Shown here one piece after another: positions 12,846 through 24,767 of a stretch of DNA of 64,000 nucleotides (its first letter is position 1; every line of letters begins with the position of its first letter). Location: NCBI GenBank assembly GCA_016748015.1, contig JAAOMT010000627.1:327357-391356 (forward strand). Reading direction: 5' to 3'. Both the position numbers and the translations under genes were made by a program. The notes below the pieces were generated by a model. That model was not told where the DNA came from. It searched no databases and worked only from the letters and a program-made list of their open reading frames with translations. The DNA comes from Geosiphon pyriformis (lineage: Eukaryota > Glomeromycota > Glomeromycetes > Archaeosporales > Geosiphonaceae).

Positions 12846-13359
12846 TTCGTTTTTGAGAACCTTGTTGGATTTTTTTAAAAGACAGGATAATCATGAGTTT
12901 CGAATCTTGCAAATTGCCTTCATAAAATAAATTCTAGAATAAAAGTTTATCTAGTGGGAATATCGTTCCCTGATTTGCTCAGAAAGGATGTATCGTGCAG
13001 TCAGGACATTGACAATCAAGTTGCTGATCCCTAGCTACTTGCAGGCATTTTAAATATATGTTCAATTTTCGATTATCATCAAATGAGTTTTTTAAATCGT
13101 CTGAGATTATCTGTTATCTATAAATTTATTGCCCTGCTGAAGGTTTCTCTAAATTACCCAAATTAAACTCCTCGATTTTGAGACCTTGGTTTTTGTAAGC
13201 CATACCATTGAGCTACTTTTTTGAATTTTTTTGTTTTTTTTCAAACAATGCGTGAAATTTTAATTAACCAACCTAAAACTCTTTTCCTCAACGACAACCG
13301 GAAATTTGTTGGCATTACTTTCATCCAAACTTTAGGCAGGGAAACCTCAAATTTCTACT
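12846..13359. other. Intergenic region, ARMC8 to BTB gene
   Basis: A 514-bp spacer holding the 3' flank of ARMC8 and the promoter and 5' UTR of the BTB gene. T-rich blocks lie at about 13200-13245. No ORF, RNA gene or repeat was recognised. Confidence 0.5.
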
Positions 13360-14175
13360 ATGTCCCAAGAAAACTCGGCGAATCTTCCAAGTTATCATGA
13401 TTATATATGCCGGCATCTCTATAATTGTTTTCGCAGTGGCGAATATTCCAACTTATTGGTTCACGTACCTTTTAAAGAAGAACCTTACACGCTTCATGCT
13501 ATTGTGGTGATGAAGGCTCCTTACTTTTTAAGCGTATTCACTAATCCCGGCCTTCACTTTGTTCTGGATTTCACAAATCCAATGAGCATTACCCTCAATG
13601 AAGGGGATATAGCTGATATAAACATCACTGAAGAAGCCTTCAGTATTTGTTTAGGTCATCTGTATATTGATCATTCCCACATGGTCACTGGTGAAAACGC
13701 CCACCAAGTTTTGGCTGCTGCCCACTTCCTACAAATGAGTGATATGTGTCAATTGGCGAGTGATGTGGCTTGCATGAACATTTCTGAAATTAACGTTCTA
13801 GAGTATCTTGATTGGGTTGGGCTAGTTGATAACTATGGACATTATTCACAACAGATCAGGGACAGGGCTTACACCTTTTTATTACATGATTTACCCGCAG
13901 CCGATTCCGTCGAAGATGGAATTATGGGGATAAACTATGAACGATTACGCAAAATTTATGTCCGATTACCATTCGATCTGCTCAAGTTTTGCTTGGAATC
14001 AGATCGGCTAAATGTGCCTTTCGGTCCAGCACGTATTCAACTTGCTCAAGACGTTGTGACAATTTGGAATCATATGAATGAAAATGAGCAAGCAATTGTG
14101 AGCACCGGCTTTCTTCGCCATTACGCTGTTGTAATCAACAGGACAGCTTCGAGGAGACTCAAAAAGAATCGCTAA
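13360..14175 (+). CDS. BTB/POZ domain protein, intronless
   Basis: A single 271-residue open frame without introns. The N-terminal third has the BTB/POZ pattern: a helix HDYICRHLYNCFRSGEYSNL, then LLVHVPFKEEPYTLHAIVVM with the LH-x-x-VVMKAPYF-x-x-VF core (about residues 33-60), then ITEEAFSICLGHLYIDHSHM and a BACK-like helical part (VLAAAHFLQMSDMCQLASDV, about 125-145). This arrangement is found in germ-cell-less-type and fungal BTB proteins that act as dimerising or Cullin-3 adaptor modules. A role as a ubiquitin-ligase adaptor is family knowledge and not shown here. The protein ends in a basic tail (SRRLKKNR), short for this group, so it may be C-terminally truncated. Confidence 0.8.
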   Translation: MSQENSANLPSYHDYICRHLYNCFRSGEYSNLLVHVPFKEEPYTLHAIVVMKAPYFLSVFTNPGLHFVLDFTNPMSITLNEGDIADINITEEAFSICLGHLYIDHSHMVTGENAHQVLAAAHFLQMSDMCQLASDVACMNISEINVLEYLDWVGLVDNYGHYSQQIRDRAYTFLLHDLPAADSVEDGIMGINYERLRKIYVRLPFDLLKFCLESDRLNVPFGPARIQLAQDVVTIWNHMNENEQAIVSTGFLRHYAVVINRTASRRLKKNR

Positions 14176-14221
14176 ATTTGCCACAGCCCTTTGGACTTGA
14201 ATTTTTAATCATAGTTAGGAA

Positions 14222-14625
14222 TTTGATCATTTACAGCGAGCTAAAAATACTTGATTGGCGTAATCCCAATTTTGTTTCTTGCCTGAGTGAGCGCTATTTT
14301 CAAAAGCTGGTACAATTGCAACCATGATCTCAATCAACCCACGCTGAAGATAATTTTATTTCTTCCTATTCCCAGTAACTCGAAATCTTACCTTGGGTAT
14401 CACTCATTAATATCTAAAACTTCACATAAGAAATTCGAGCTTTACGTATTTCCAATAAAAAGCCCGCAAGGAATTATTTCGATTTTACTAGATGATAACC
14501 AATACAGCGATTTTCATCCTTATAAAATTTGTAATTCATCAGAATTCGATAATTTTCCTTTTCCACACAATGTTGACAGTAATATTATCTTCTGGTCCGT
14601 TTGTGAAATTAGTTTCGATCAATAA
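14222..14625 (+). CDS. Possible downstream exons or broken C-terminal part of the BTB gene
   Basis: After a plausible acceptor (ATTTACAG, about 14229-14236) a frame reads LKILDWRNPNFVSCLSERYF and stops near 14323. A second frame overlaps and stays open to 14625 (FELYVFPIKSPQGIISILLD among others). Composition is like the neighbouring gene and unlike the AT desert that begins at about 14800. The two frames could be exons of one gene joined by a very short intron (GT at about 14308, AG at about 14348), a frameshifted C-terminus of the BTB gene, or an unrelated small gene. No family is recognised. Confidence 0.35.
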
Positions 14626-16589
14626 TACTAAGAGGTAAGTTGGCTTTGGATTTGCATCTTGACTTTTTTGAGTCGTGGTTACACTATTTCTTTCTCCATG
14701 TTTTTAGCACTACCATGTTCTTTTATCACTCCAGTAGATTGGCTCTCAAGTTTTGAAATGGACATATTAAATGTTTGCTTTCTCAGTTGGAAAGAAAGCC
14801 TAGATTTTTTTCTGATAATTAGATTATATTAGAAACGGAGTTGAAAAATCTGATTAAACGGGTTATATGTAATTATATTCACTATAAACTTTTAAAATTA
14901 TTTTTTGAAACCTTAAATAAAAAATGCTAGAGATGAACACATTAAAGATAAGAACTGCAAAAATAAATACTTCCGATACCATTATTATTGTCATTTCACA
15001 ATTTTTTGATATAAAAAGGTACTTGTGTTCTTAATACAAAAGCAGCTTTTTTTAATTTTCAATTTACAACATTATTTTTGATTTTTATTATTAAACATAG
15101 TATTTTGTTAATTTATAAACATATTATTCAAATTAATTATGATTATTAATACAAAACAATTGAATTAAGAATTTTAAAAAAGCTTAACCAAAATTAATTG
15201 AAATTTATTAAAATTAAAGTAAAATAATATTATCTAAATTGTATAAAACTTTTTTTTTATATTCAATTTTGCAAAAAGAAAAAGTTTTTTGAAAAGAAAT
15301 TTTTTTTTTACTGCTTTATAATTTTCTAATATTTTATAAAATACTAATTTTTTTGTATAAAAATTGATAATTATTACTAATAATAAGATAATCAAAAAAA
15401 AATCTGTAAAAAATGCTATATATAATCTTATTATAGTAGGTTTACTTAAAATTCCAAAAAAATAAACAATAATATTAAGAACTTTAGAAATAAAACAGTT
15501 TTTTTTTAGTTGAAATTTTATTTTTAAATAGCAAAATAAGTTGTTTTTGGTGTGTTTAATAATATAAAAACCAACTTTAAACAAATATTAAAAAAATTTA
15601 TAATAATTAATATTAAGTTTAATATTAATAATAAAAATAAATTTTCTTTAAATTTTAAAATAAATATTTTTAAAATAAAAAAATAAACACTAGAAAATTA
15701 AATATATTATTATTAAATACAATTTATTATAATACTAAAAATAAAAAAATATCTTTTTTGTTTTTTTTTCTTTTTATATTTAAGTTTAATTGGTTTGTTA
15801 TGATTATTAAAAAAATCAAAAACTGTTATTAAGAAATTTAATATTTTAAATATTAATTTATATTAAAGAAAAAACTCAAAAAAATGGTTTTATTAATAAA
15901 TAGTTTTAAGAAAACTTTTTTTTCAAAATTTCAGAAAATTATTAAAATTTAGTTTAATTAAAATCATAATATTACTTATAAATAAAAATATTTTTATAAA
16001 CAATAATTTTAAAAAACCAAATTTATTATCAAATTAAATTATAATTTTTAAAAAGATTTTTAAAAAAAATGTTTTTCTAGTTTTGTTTAGATTTAATAAA
16101 ATTATATTAATTTATTTATAATTAATTAAACAATAATAAAAGACTATTATTTTATTAAATTATATTTTATAATTTAATATTGGTAATTTTAATAAATTTT
16201 AGTAAATTTAAAATTTTGGTTTTGAGTTTTTTGTATAAAAACAAAAATTTTAATTTTTAATATTTAATTTTTTATTTTTTGGTATAATAATCAGTTTATT
16301 CTGATGTTTTTTATTTTTTTTAATAAGTATTTAACTTCTAATAAGTTAATTCTATACTTATAATTTGTGTTTTTTATTAAATAACTTTTAATATTATAAT
16401 TTTAGTATTTATTTTTTAATTAATTAATTTAATAATAAAACATAATAACAAAAATAAAAGAAAAAAATAAAGTAAAAAAAAGTTGATATTTTATTAATAA
16501 TTATAATTAAAAGCATTTAATTTAATTATGTATAATTACATATAAAAAATATATAAACTATATTTAAATTAAATTATATATTATAAAAA
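14626..16589. other. AT-rich desert left of the first LINE
   Basis: From about 14800 the sequence is almost purely A and T, with homopolymer tracts and no credible genes. The only open frame (15584-15234, minus) is a Lys/Phe/Ile-rich low-complexity translation. Parts of it look faintly like the LINE RT region with C and G lost, but the match is too weak to call. I infer decayed TE sequence. Confidence 0.5.
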
Positions 16590-16717
16590 AAACTCTTTCT
16601 TTCGTTGATCCCCTGACCATAATGAAAGCATAAAGTAGTCAAAAAAATATCTTTCTTTTCTCTTATTCCCTTTTGTTTCCTTCAGTTATTTCTTTATATA
16701 CACCTCTGTTCGTGACA

Positions 16718-18675
16718 ATGAATCCAGTAGGCTCTTCTGCTGGTGAGTCAGCATCTGGTTCAGCTGGTGTGGGGACCCGTTCTGGCACTAAAAAAAAGGC
16801 ATGCGTTGAGAGTGTTTATGCTCGTGGTCTATCTTACAAAAAAGTGAAGAAACCTGATGATTCTGGTGTTGTTGTGGATTCGTCGGCTGGCCCTCTGCCT
16901 GTGGACATGCTATATGGTGGCATTGATGACCAGAAGAAATCTTGGAGTAGCGAAATGGACAGCGAGGAATCAAGTGTTGGCGGGACTTCTGATGTTGAGA
17001 ACATAAAGAACACAATTGTGGAAGAAACAAGTTACGTCAATTCTGACACTTCCGGAGATGACGAACTAATGGGTAATGCTATGCCAAAGGGTTTGAAAAT
17101 GAAAACATATGTATTTGAACACCCGCCTAAGCAGCCTTTTTTTGTTGATGTGGGCAGTGCTGGCAACGTTTTGGAGCTCCCTCCTTGCACGTTCAATGGA
17201 TCCAATTAGTTGCTGTCAGTCATGTCACGTGATCGGGAGATTTGGAGTTTTATTTCGGTGAAATCTTTTGTATTGGATATTGAACTTTCTGCTGTTCCTG
17301 AGAAAACTGTTAGTGATAAATTGATTTGTGTGAAAAAAATTTTTTATCAAGTTGATGGTTTTGGGGGGGCTTCAACTCCCTCAAAATTTTCTGGAATAAT
17401 AAAGTCATCATTTACATCTGAAAAAAGTTTGATTAAGGCAAGGGAAATGGTGATCAGTGAAAAAATTTTGGTAAATGATGATCTAAGAAAAGTAAACAGC
17501 CATTTGGATTGGGAGGTGATCATCAAGGAAATCCCAGTAAATCTTCCCAAATTGGCGATTGAGGCAGTGTTCTTCAAGTTTGGCAAGATTATTTCAATCA
17601 AAGTGCAGCTTATTGGTCTTTGGCAAAAGGCCTTAGTAGAATATGAATCATCTGAGATAGCTGATTTGGTTGTGGTTAGATGGTCTGTGCTCATGGGAAA
17701 AGATTCTGTTTGTGTGGCAAAGGCAAATGTTGATAAACAAACGTGGGTATCTAAGGATCAGCATCAGGCATTGCTTTACACTCTTCCAGTTGGCATCACT
17801 GTCCATGATTTGTCTGCATTGGTGGAGGCCTATGGTGGGAAAACTTGTTTTATTGGCTGAATTCATCTTTATATATTTGTGATCGGTGTGCTGTGATCTG
17901 TTTTGAGAGTGAGGCATCTAAGTTGGCTGCTATTGGTTCGGTTCTGGTTTTCAAGGGTGTGAGTTTGCATTGGGCTGGTCTATTTTTGGCCTGTTGTGCA
18001 GTGTGTAAACAATTCGGTCATGTTTCTGATGTTTGTTCTATGGGTGGGAATTCTGGTGCTCACAGTAAGTGGGTGGTAACTTCTCAGGATCGGGTTCATC
18101 TGGCTAATGTATATAGGAGGAAACAGGCTCTTATCACTCACCCAGTTTCCTTTGGTGGCAAGACATGGGTCCAAGTTGCTAGTGGCACTTTCTCTCGTGT
18201 GGTTTTTTCGGGTCTTTTTTCTGTTGGTGCTAGTTTCAGTGTGGGTTTTGCCTCAGTAGAATCCTTCCCTTCTGATATCTCTGGTTTGTGCAGTCGGTTG
18301 GCAATTTTGGAACACTCTTTGGAGCTTTTGGCAGACCAAGTTTCTGCCATTGCGAAGAAGCTGAGTTGTGTTGAGGTGGTTTCTTCAGAGTTTTCTTTTC
18401 TAGCCTCTCATCCCATTGCATCTGCTTCTCTGGCCTCATGCGTGGATTTAAATATGGCACTGGACGTTCCATTGGTGGCCTCTTTTTCTCTTTGCCCTAC
18501 CATTGATGATGCCAATCCTGATTTTGGTTCTAGTAGTTTGAAGGTTCTAACTGCCAAGGTTGGTGGTTTGGAGTCAAAGTTGATGGCTTTGGATGCATCA
18601 GTCGGCTCAGTGTTGGCAAGACTGGATATGTTGTGTTCTGGTTTGGGTTCTTCGGTTTTCTTGTCTTCTCAATGA
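16718..18675 (+). pseudogene. LINE 1 ORF1 (RNA-binding gag-like protein), broken
   Basis: It starts at the ATG at 16718 (MNPVGSSAGESASGSAG, Ser/Gly-rich, disordered). It is interrupted by TAG at 17207-17209 and a frameshift near 17845-17860. Recognisable parts: a shared block GASTPSKFSGIIKSSF, an RRM-like fold (VIIKEIPV at about 17518, KALVEYES at about 17625), a second such unit (LLYTLPVGITVHDLSALVEA, then CAVICFES), a zinc knuckle CX2CX4HX4C (CAVCKQFGHVSDVC, about 17998-18040), and a C-terminal heptad-like region (LAILEHSLELLADQVSAIAK). This matches LINE ORF1 proteins that coat the element RNA. LINE 2 ORF1 has the same order, which supports the assignment. Confidence 0.82.
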
Positions 18676-21600
18676 CCTGTTTTATTTGGAAGATTGCTAT
18701 GTGTAATGTTCAAGGCATGAACATTCCTGCGAAACAAGAAGATATAGTTCGTTGGCACAAGGACATGGGAAATTTGGTTTCTATTTTTACTGAGACAAAG
18801 TTGAAGGATAGGGTTCATCCCTAGATTGCCAACAAGTTTGATGGTGTTCGGGTGTTTTTCTCTGGTTTGGATTATAGTTATCTGGGTGGTGGTATGGCAG
18901 TTGTCATGGACTCTTCTTTGGCAAGGCATGTGTGCAGAGTTTCTGAAGTGCCTGGCCAGCTCTTGTCTGTTAGATTGCTTTTCAAGAATAAGCTCTCGGT
19001 GTCAATTCTAGGGCTCTACGCTGGCGCTTCTTCAGTGGTGCGGTTTTTTCAGGCTGATGAGATTAACTCTCTTATTGCAAAGGCTGTTAATGAATCTTCT
19101 TTCGTTATTCTCGGAGGTGATTTTATTAAAGATGGTTCTCATAAAAGTGCAAGTTTCAAAAGATGCTTTGATTTGGGTCTGGTCAATTCTTTAGTTGGTA
19201 GCCTAGCTGCGAAAACGTCCACTTGGGAAAATTCTAGGGGTGTTACAAAAGTAATTGATTATGTGTTTGTCTCCTCATGTCTTGTCAATGTGATAGTGCA
19301 TTGTAAGGTTTTGAATGTCAGTGAGCATTTTAACACAGATCATTGAGCTGTTTCAGTGAATTTGGGTTTGGGCAGGCTCTTGGATACGTGCTTGATTTCT
19401 TTTCGCAAGCAGGCGAATAGAGATTGTTGGAAGTTTAACGTCAAAGGTGCCAATGATACTAGGTGGTTGGAGTTCAAGGATGCTTCAGCTGTCAATGCTT
19501 CTATGTTTTCAGATGCTTTTAAAGTGGCAGTGAGGTTTTCAGATGTGGACACTATGTGAGACATTGTTCACAAGATCATGGTTCTTTTAGCAGGTGGTAC
19601 ATTCAAGAAAAAATGGTTCAAAGATTTTGACGGCGTGTTTACCAGGACTTCTTCTAGGTTTCACAAACTGGAGCTGCTGGTTTCTAAGTTGGTTAAGGCC
19701 TCACATTTGGCTTCGAGTGATGGTTTTGCTTCTTTGTTGGAGGTGTGGTACAGACTTGACTCTCCTGGTGCATCGGAGGTTAAGTCTCTGTTTCTTTCAG
19801 GTTCTAATTTTGATATTATTTGTTCTGCGCTAGCCAAAGCAAAAAAATCATACTGTTCTTTGAAATTTTTGGAATCCAAGCGTGCTGAAGAATCTTTGAT
19901 CAAGCAGGCTATTGGTAAGAGAATAGAGAGTTTTGAGCTGAACAAGGGTCACATCATTAGAAGTGTTTTGGAGTGTCCTTTTCGCAAGGTGGTCCTAAAT
20001 CATCTGGTTGTAGAAGAAGAGTTGATTTTGGAGCCCGATTTGGTTAAGTCCAAGGTGAATGAAATTATGGAGGGATGGACCAGAAAACGTGAGGTGGTGT
20101 TTGACTTCTCTGAGGATTGGGTTCGTCAATTTCGGCCTCTGGATTACGTGTTCAATGGTGCTTTCTCTGATGTCATGTGCTCGATCAGTTTTGATGAGTT
20201 GTCAACTGTTGTTAAAGATCTTCCTGATGGAAAAGCGGCTGGTCTTTCTGGTATCTCCAACAAATTGTGGAAACATTGTGACAAATCTATTTTGGATATG
20301 CTTTTGGTGCTCTTGAATTTCTGTCTGGTTGGTGAGTTGGTTCTTGGGCCTTAGAGAGAAGCTTGGGTCTCAATAATTCCTAAACCATATGAATGAGAGG
20401 AAGTTCTCACGAACACCCATCCTATAGCTTTAATTGAAACAGCCTGCAAGATTCTCTCCAAGATCCTTTCAGATAGGATCTCTTTGACTTGCAGCACTTT
20501 TAATGTTCTTCATGGAGACAATTTTTCAGTTTTGAAAGATATGATGACGCAGTCTCCCATTTTTGCTGTCAGTTCTGTGGTTGAAAATGCCTTGGAGAAG
20601 AACCGTGAACTTTGGCTGGTTTTACAGAACATGTACAAGGCTTATGACTCGGTTGGTTGAGAACATTTTAAAAAGAGTTTGATCAGGATCAAAATGTGTG
20701 ACAGATTTATTAGATTTTTTGGCAGTATTCACAATGGTCACGTCAACAGAGTGATAACTGACTTTGGTTTAACTGATGGGTATTGTGTCCACGATGGGCT
20801 GGATCAGGGTGAAGTTTTCTCGCCTCTTCTCTGGTGTATTTTTTATGATTCGCTTTTGTGCAAGGTCAAGAGACAGGAGAGTGTGTGGGGCTACAGGTTG
20901 AATTCTCATTATGTTTCTAAAACAGGCCGAGTAGATCCTCGTGCTGGATTGACTTTGTTTCTCACTGCTGGTGCTTTCGTCGATGATACTATTTGGATTG
21001 GTAGCAGCCAGACTGCTACACAACATATTCTGAATATTGCTAGTGAGTTTTTCAGGTTCAATAACATTTTTGTGAATAACAACAAGACAGTAGCCATCCT
21101 TATCAACTGTCGGGTGTTGGACTCTTGTTTAACTATCAGTAGTGCACCTATTTCTATCGCCAGGAAAGGGGAATCTCATCACTATTTGGGTATTTTTTTG
21201 TCTTCTGGGGGTCTTTCGAAGCCTAGCTTGGCTAAAGCTCAGGCTGATGTATGGTTTTTTGTGAATCTTGTTTTGAGGAAGGTGATTTCGGACAAACAGT
21301 GTGCATATTTGGTGTCTGCAGTTTTTTTTTCTATCATCAGCTACAGGACTCAGTTCAGTTTTGTTTCTTTGGGTGTTTGTAGTAAATGGGACATGTTGGT
21401 ACACAAGATCTTTAAGTCCAAGTCTGGGTTGCCACGTGATTTCCCCAGTGATGCTCTTCATCATCTCTCTCTGTACAATCTAAAGACTTTCGAACAAATC
21501 CAGGCTGAGAGTAAATCAGCCTCTATTATTGCTTTTGCAAATTCCACTGGTGTCTTGGGTTGCTTGTTTTCACATAGGTCTCATAACCTCCAGGTTCTCA

Positions 21601-23166
21601 GCTGGCATCCTCGTCATCCCTTAATGTTTCCGGCTCGTATTGGTGTTAGTCTCTCAAATAATTTTTTGGCTGGTGTGGTTCATATTTTTTCCAGGTGTGA
21701 TTTGTCTTTGGGGGGCCCTTTGGCTTGTGCTTTTCATCATTGGTGTGGTACTCCTATGTCTTTGGTTCTAGGTGATTCCTGTTTTTTCAAGTGTGTCTCT
21801 TCGCTCAAGCATTATGAGATTGCTTTTGTGGAACAGCTTTGTGACCATAATAGTGATGTTTTTAGTTGAAGAACCTTCAAGCATTGGAAAAGGCTGGACC
21901 CTCGTGGCCTAGTCTCTTTCTGGTTTGATCTTTCCATTTACTTTCTTGGTGGTGTTGTATCTCTCTCCTCAAGTTCTTCTTTGGCGGATGGTCATGCTGT
22001 GTCTGACATTTGTCTTTTTCATGATTTTGGTGTGGTTTGTGACACTTTGCCAACCATTGGAGCTGTCTGCCTTTCTGTGTATACAGATGGATCTCTTTCT
22101 GGTCTGGGCTCTGTTGACGTAAGGGCAAGTGCTGCTGTTTTTTTTAAGGACATTAACTTGGGTTTGGGTGTTGGGGTGTTTGGTTTGGTTTCTTTTACTC
22201 TGACGGAGCTGCAAGCCATAGCTTTGGTCCTTGAGTGTGTTTTTTTTTCTCGTTCAGTTGATTTGTTCTCGGATCTCGGATAGCCAAGCTGCTTTAGATG
22301 CGTGTAGGTCAGAATTGTCACTGGCTTGTCCGGATTTCAGGAACTGCTGTTGGATTGAGCATCGTCACATTACTACTGTCATTTGTCGGAAAAATTTGGA
22401 TGTGAATTGGGTCAAGGTGAAGGGTCATTCAGGTGTCTCAGGCAATGATTGTGCTAATGCACTTGCTAAAGATGCTGCTCTTTCTGCTTGGTGCTTACCT
22501 CATTTGGTCAGTGAACGTTTTCTGTGTGCTAGTGGTGTGGCAGTTTCTGGTAATTCTAGACACTTTGTTCATGATGTTTTCCAGTCAGTCCATCGAGCTC
22601 ATTGGGAGGTCGGAGTGGGTTCTCGTGTCGTGGATAATAGGTTGCGCGCTAATATCAATTGGTCTAAGTCTTCTATGGTGTGGCACCCTAATTCTCACTT
22701 GGCATTCGGTTTTACCAGCATGCACATGGCTAGTTGTCGTACTTACTTTATGAAGGCTCTTTATCATCGGCTTTCTATTGCTGTGCGCAAGCATTTGTAT
22801 GATAAAAGATACCCCAGTGTAATCTGTCTGTTCTGTGGTAATGTTGAGACCTCAGATCACGTCTTTTCGTGTCCTCAGGATGCCGTTGGTCGTGCTCGTT
22901 TGTTGGACACTCATGCTTCAGCTTGGAAGGCTCTTTTTGGTCTGTCTCATTCTTCTTTTTGTGTCTTACAGGCTTTGGCTTCTTGTGTTTCTGAGGTTGG
23001 AATTGGTGTTGCTCTGTGTAAAGGCTTTGTTTTTGATAAGTGGTTTCATGAATCTGTCTCGGTTTTTAATGATTCTAATGAGGGTACTAAAAAAATTGTG
23101 AGCTTTGTGCATGGGTTCTGTCTTGTATTTCGGGACGACATTTGGTTGGTCCGCGCCAGACACTGA
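18672..23166 (+). pseudogene. LINE 1 ORF2 (endonuclease / reverse transcriptase / RNase H), broken
   Basis: Its ATG overlaps the ORF1 TGA (ATGA at 18672-18675). One frame runs to 22267 and is interrupted only by seven stops (18822, 19344, 19557, 20352, 20394, 20658, 21867). A 7-bp tandem duplication (22268-22281) then shifts the frame, which continues to 23166. Domains: APE-type endonuclease (CNVQGMNIPAKQ, TETKL, LGLYAGAS, GGDF, STWENSRG, FNTDH), with the usual Asn of GDFN replaced; RT (DGKAAGLSGISNKLW, NFSVLKD, DQGEVFSPLLW, catalytic AFVDDT intact at about 20976); RNase H (YTDGS, TELQAI, SDSQAAL, VKVKGHSGVSGND); and a terminal zinc-like motif CLFCGNVETSDHVFSC. Without the lesions it would encode about 1,495 residues. 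Confidence 0.88.
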
Positions 23167-23500
23167 GCGTTTATGGAAAAGTGCGGTTTGATTCTGCGTA
23201 ACAGCTCAACTCTTGTTTCAGTTTCTGGTTTGTCTAAGGTGTTTTCGGCTGGTGTGGTTAGATTGCTGGGAGTGGCTGAGGCTTTTGAAGTTGGTTTCGG
23301 GTTTCGTAGGTTTTGTCCATTTTTTTCAGGTATTGGAGATTTGGTTTCTGTGCATATAGATGTATAGTGTAGTCCTGACTGGCCTGAGTGGCTGGTCACA
23401 TGTAGAAAACGCATGATTCGCACCTAGTTTAGATCATTTGTATGATGTATAGCACTAAGTCGCGTTTGGACCTCACTCGTTAAATAAATAAAAAAAAAAT
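23167..23500 (+). other. LINE 1 3' UTR and poly(A)-like tail
   Basis: This is the region after the ORF2 stop. It ends in a conserved block (about 23345-23482, containing GTGGCTGGTCACATGTAG and GTTTGGACCTCACTCG) and then an A-rich tail. The same block, mutated, occurs on the minus strand at 32481-32640, so it is the 3' recognition region of the family. An open frame at 23173-23367 lies in it but has no recognisable product. Confidence 0.7.
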
Positions 23501-24767
23501 ATATTATATTAGATTATAGTTAAGCTAAATATTAAATTTAATAATCCAATATAATTAAATAATTTTTTATGCTTTAATATTTTTGTTCTATAAATAATAT
23601 GAATAATATAATTAAATTAACATTAACAATTAAGATTTATAAATGTTTTTTTATTAATATAATAAATTTTATTTAATAATTAAATTATAAATAGAATTTT
23701 AATTATTAAAAACTAAATTTAAAGTTTTATTGTTTATTTTATTAATAAATATTATTATTTATAATCTTAAAAATTTATTAGACAAAATAAATAAAAAAAC
23801 TTGTATTATTAATTACAATTTTGTTGTAAATAATAAAATTAAATATGATATAATTTGTTTTAAATTTAAAAAAATTTAAACATAAATTTATTACATAATT
23901 TTAGTTTTTAAAAAAATAAATTTAGTTTAAATTAAATTAAATTTGGCTTGTTTTAAAAATTGTGGTTTTAATTATATAAAATTAATCTAAAAAAAAAATT
24001 GTTAAATATATATTGTGTATAATTAATTAAAATTATTTTGTTGTTATTTATATTAAAATAATATATTTATTTTTTATCAACAAATTTTAAGCTTAAATAA
24101 TATTATTAAATTATAAATTTAATTTTATTATAATTTTAGTTGATAATTTTACAACTTTTTGGTTAATAGTAATTATAAGACAAATAATAAAAGTAAAACT
24201 AATCTAAAACAAAAAAATTTAATAATAATTTAATAATTAACCTTCTTATTAATATGTATAATAATAATATAAATAATAAAAAAATTATTTTTTCTGTATT
24301 TAATTTTATAATTTTAAAAAATAAATAAATTGATTTCAAGATTATAAAAATTTTTATAAAAGTATTTGTTAATAAATTCTATATTTTAAATATTAATTTA
24401 TTTGTAATAGAAAACAAATCAGCAATAATAAAAATGCAGATTATTAAAAAAAAATTTAGATAGTATTATTTTTTTAAAATTTAAAAATATTATTATATCT
24501 ATATTTATATTAAAAAAAGTTTTAATAAGACTGTTTTATTAATTACTAAAAAAAAATTTAAGTAAATAACAATCTTAAAAAACAAAAAATTAAATTAAAT
24601 TAAATTGTAATAATAATGAAAATTTTTATAAATACATTTAAAAAAATATTTGTTTTAGCTTGGTCAAATAATATTAATTTAATTGCAATTTATTAAATTA
24701 TAACAAAAAACCATAATAAAATTTGCTAAATTAAATTAAACTGATTTTTTAATGTTAAAATAATCTG
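23501..24767. other. AT-rich desert between the tail-to-tail LINEs
   Basis: Almost entirely A and T over 1.27 kb, with no ORF of note and no recognisable repeat boundary. It lies between the A-rich 3' tail of LINE 1 and the poly(T) start of LINE 2. Probably older decayed TE sequence into which both LINEs integrated. Confidence 0.5.

Larger units (their letters stand above)
16590..23500 (+). mobile_element. LINE copy 1 (non-LTR retrotransposon: ORF1, APE endonuclease, RT, RNase H)
   Basis: A nearly full-length element of 6.9 kb. The GC-richer block begins at about 16590 with a pyrimidine-rich 5' leader, carries ORF1 and ORF2, and ends in a 3' UTR followed by an A-rich tail (TAAATAAATAAAAAAAAA, about 23482-23500). 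It is flanked by AT-rich desert on both sides. The layout (gag-like ORF1 with a CCHC knuckle; ORF2 with endonuclease, RT, RNase H and a terminal Cys/His motif) fits the I/Tad/plant-L1 group of LINEs. No target duplication could be fixed because the flanks are A/T tracts. The copy is dead: in-frame stops in both ORFs and two frameshifts. Confidence 0.9.

Noticed and set aside
15234-15584. 116-codon minus-strand open frame
   Set aside because: Lys/Phe/Ile low-complexity translation of an AT desert; no Met context or family. At most a decayed LINE fragment.
14626-16589. CRISPR, tRNA or rRNA genes in the deserts
   Set aside because: No spaced direct repeats, no cloverleaf with a GGTTCRA-type B box, and no rRNA-like conserved blocks were found here or in the other deserts.
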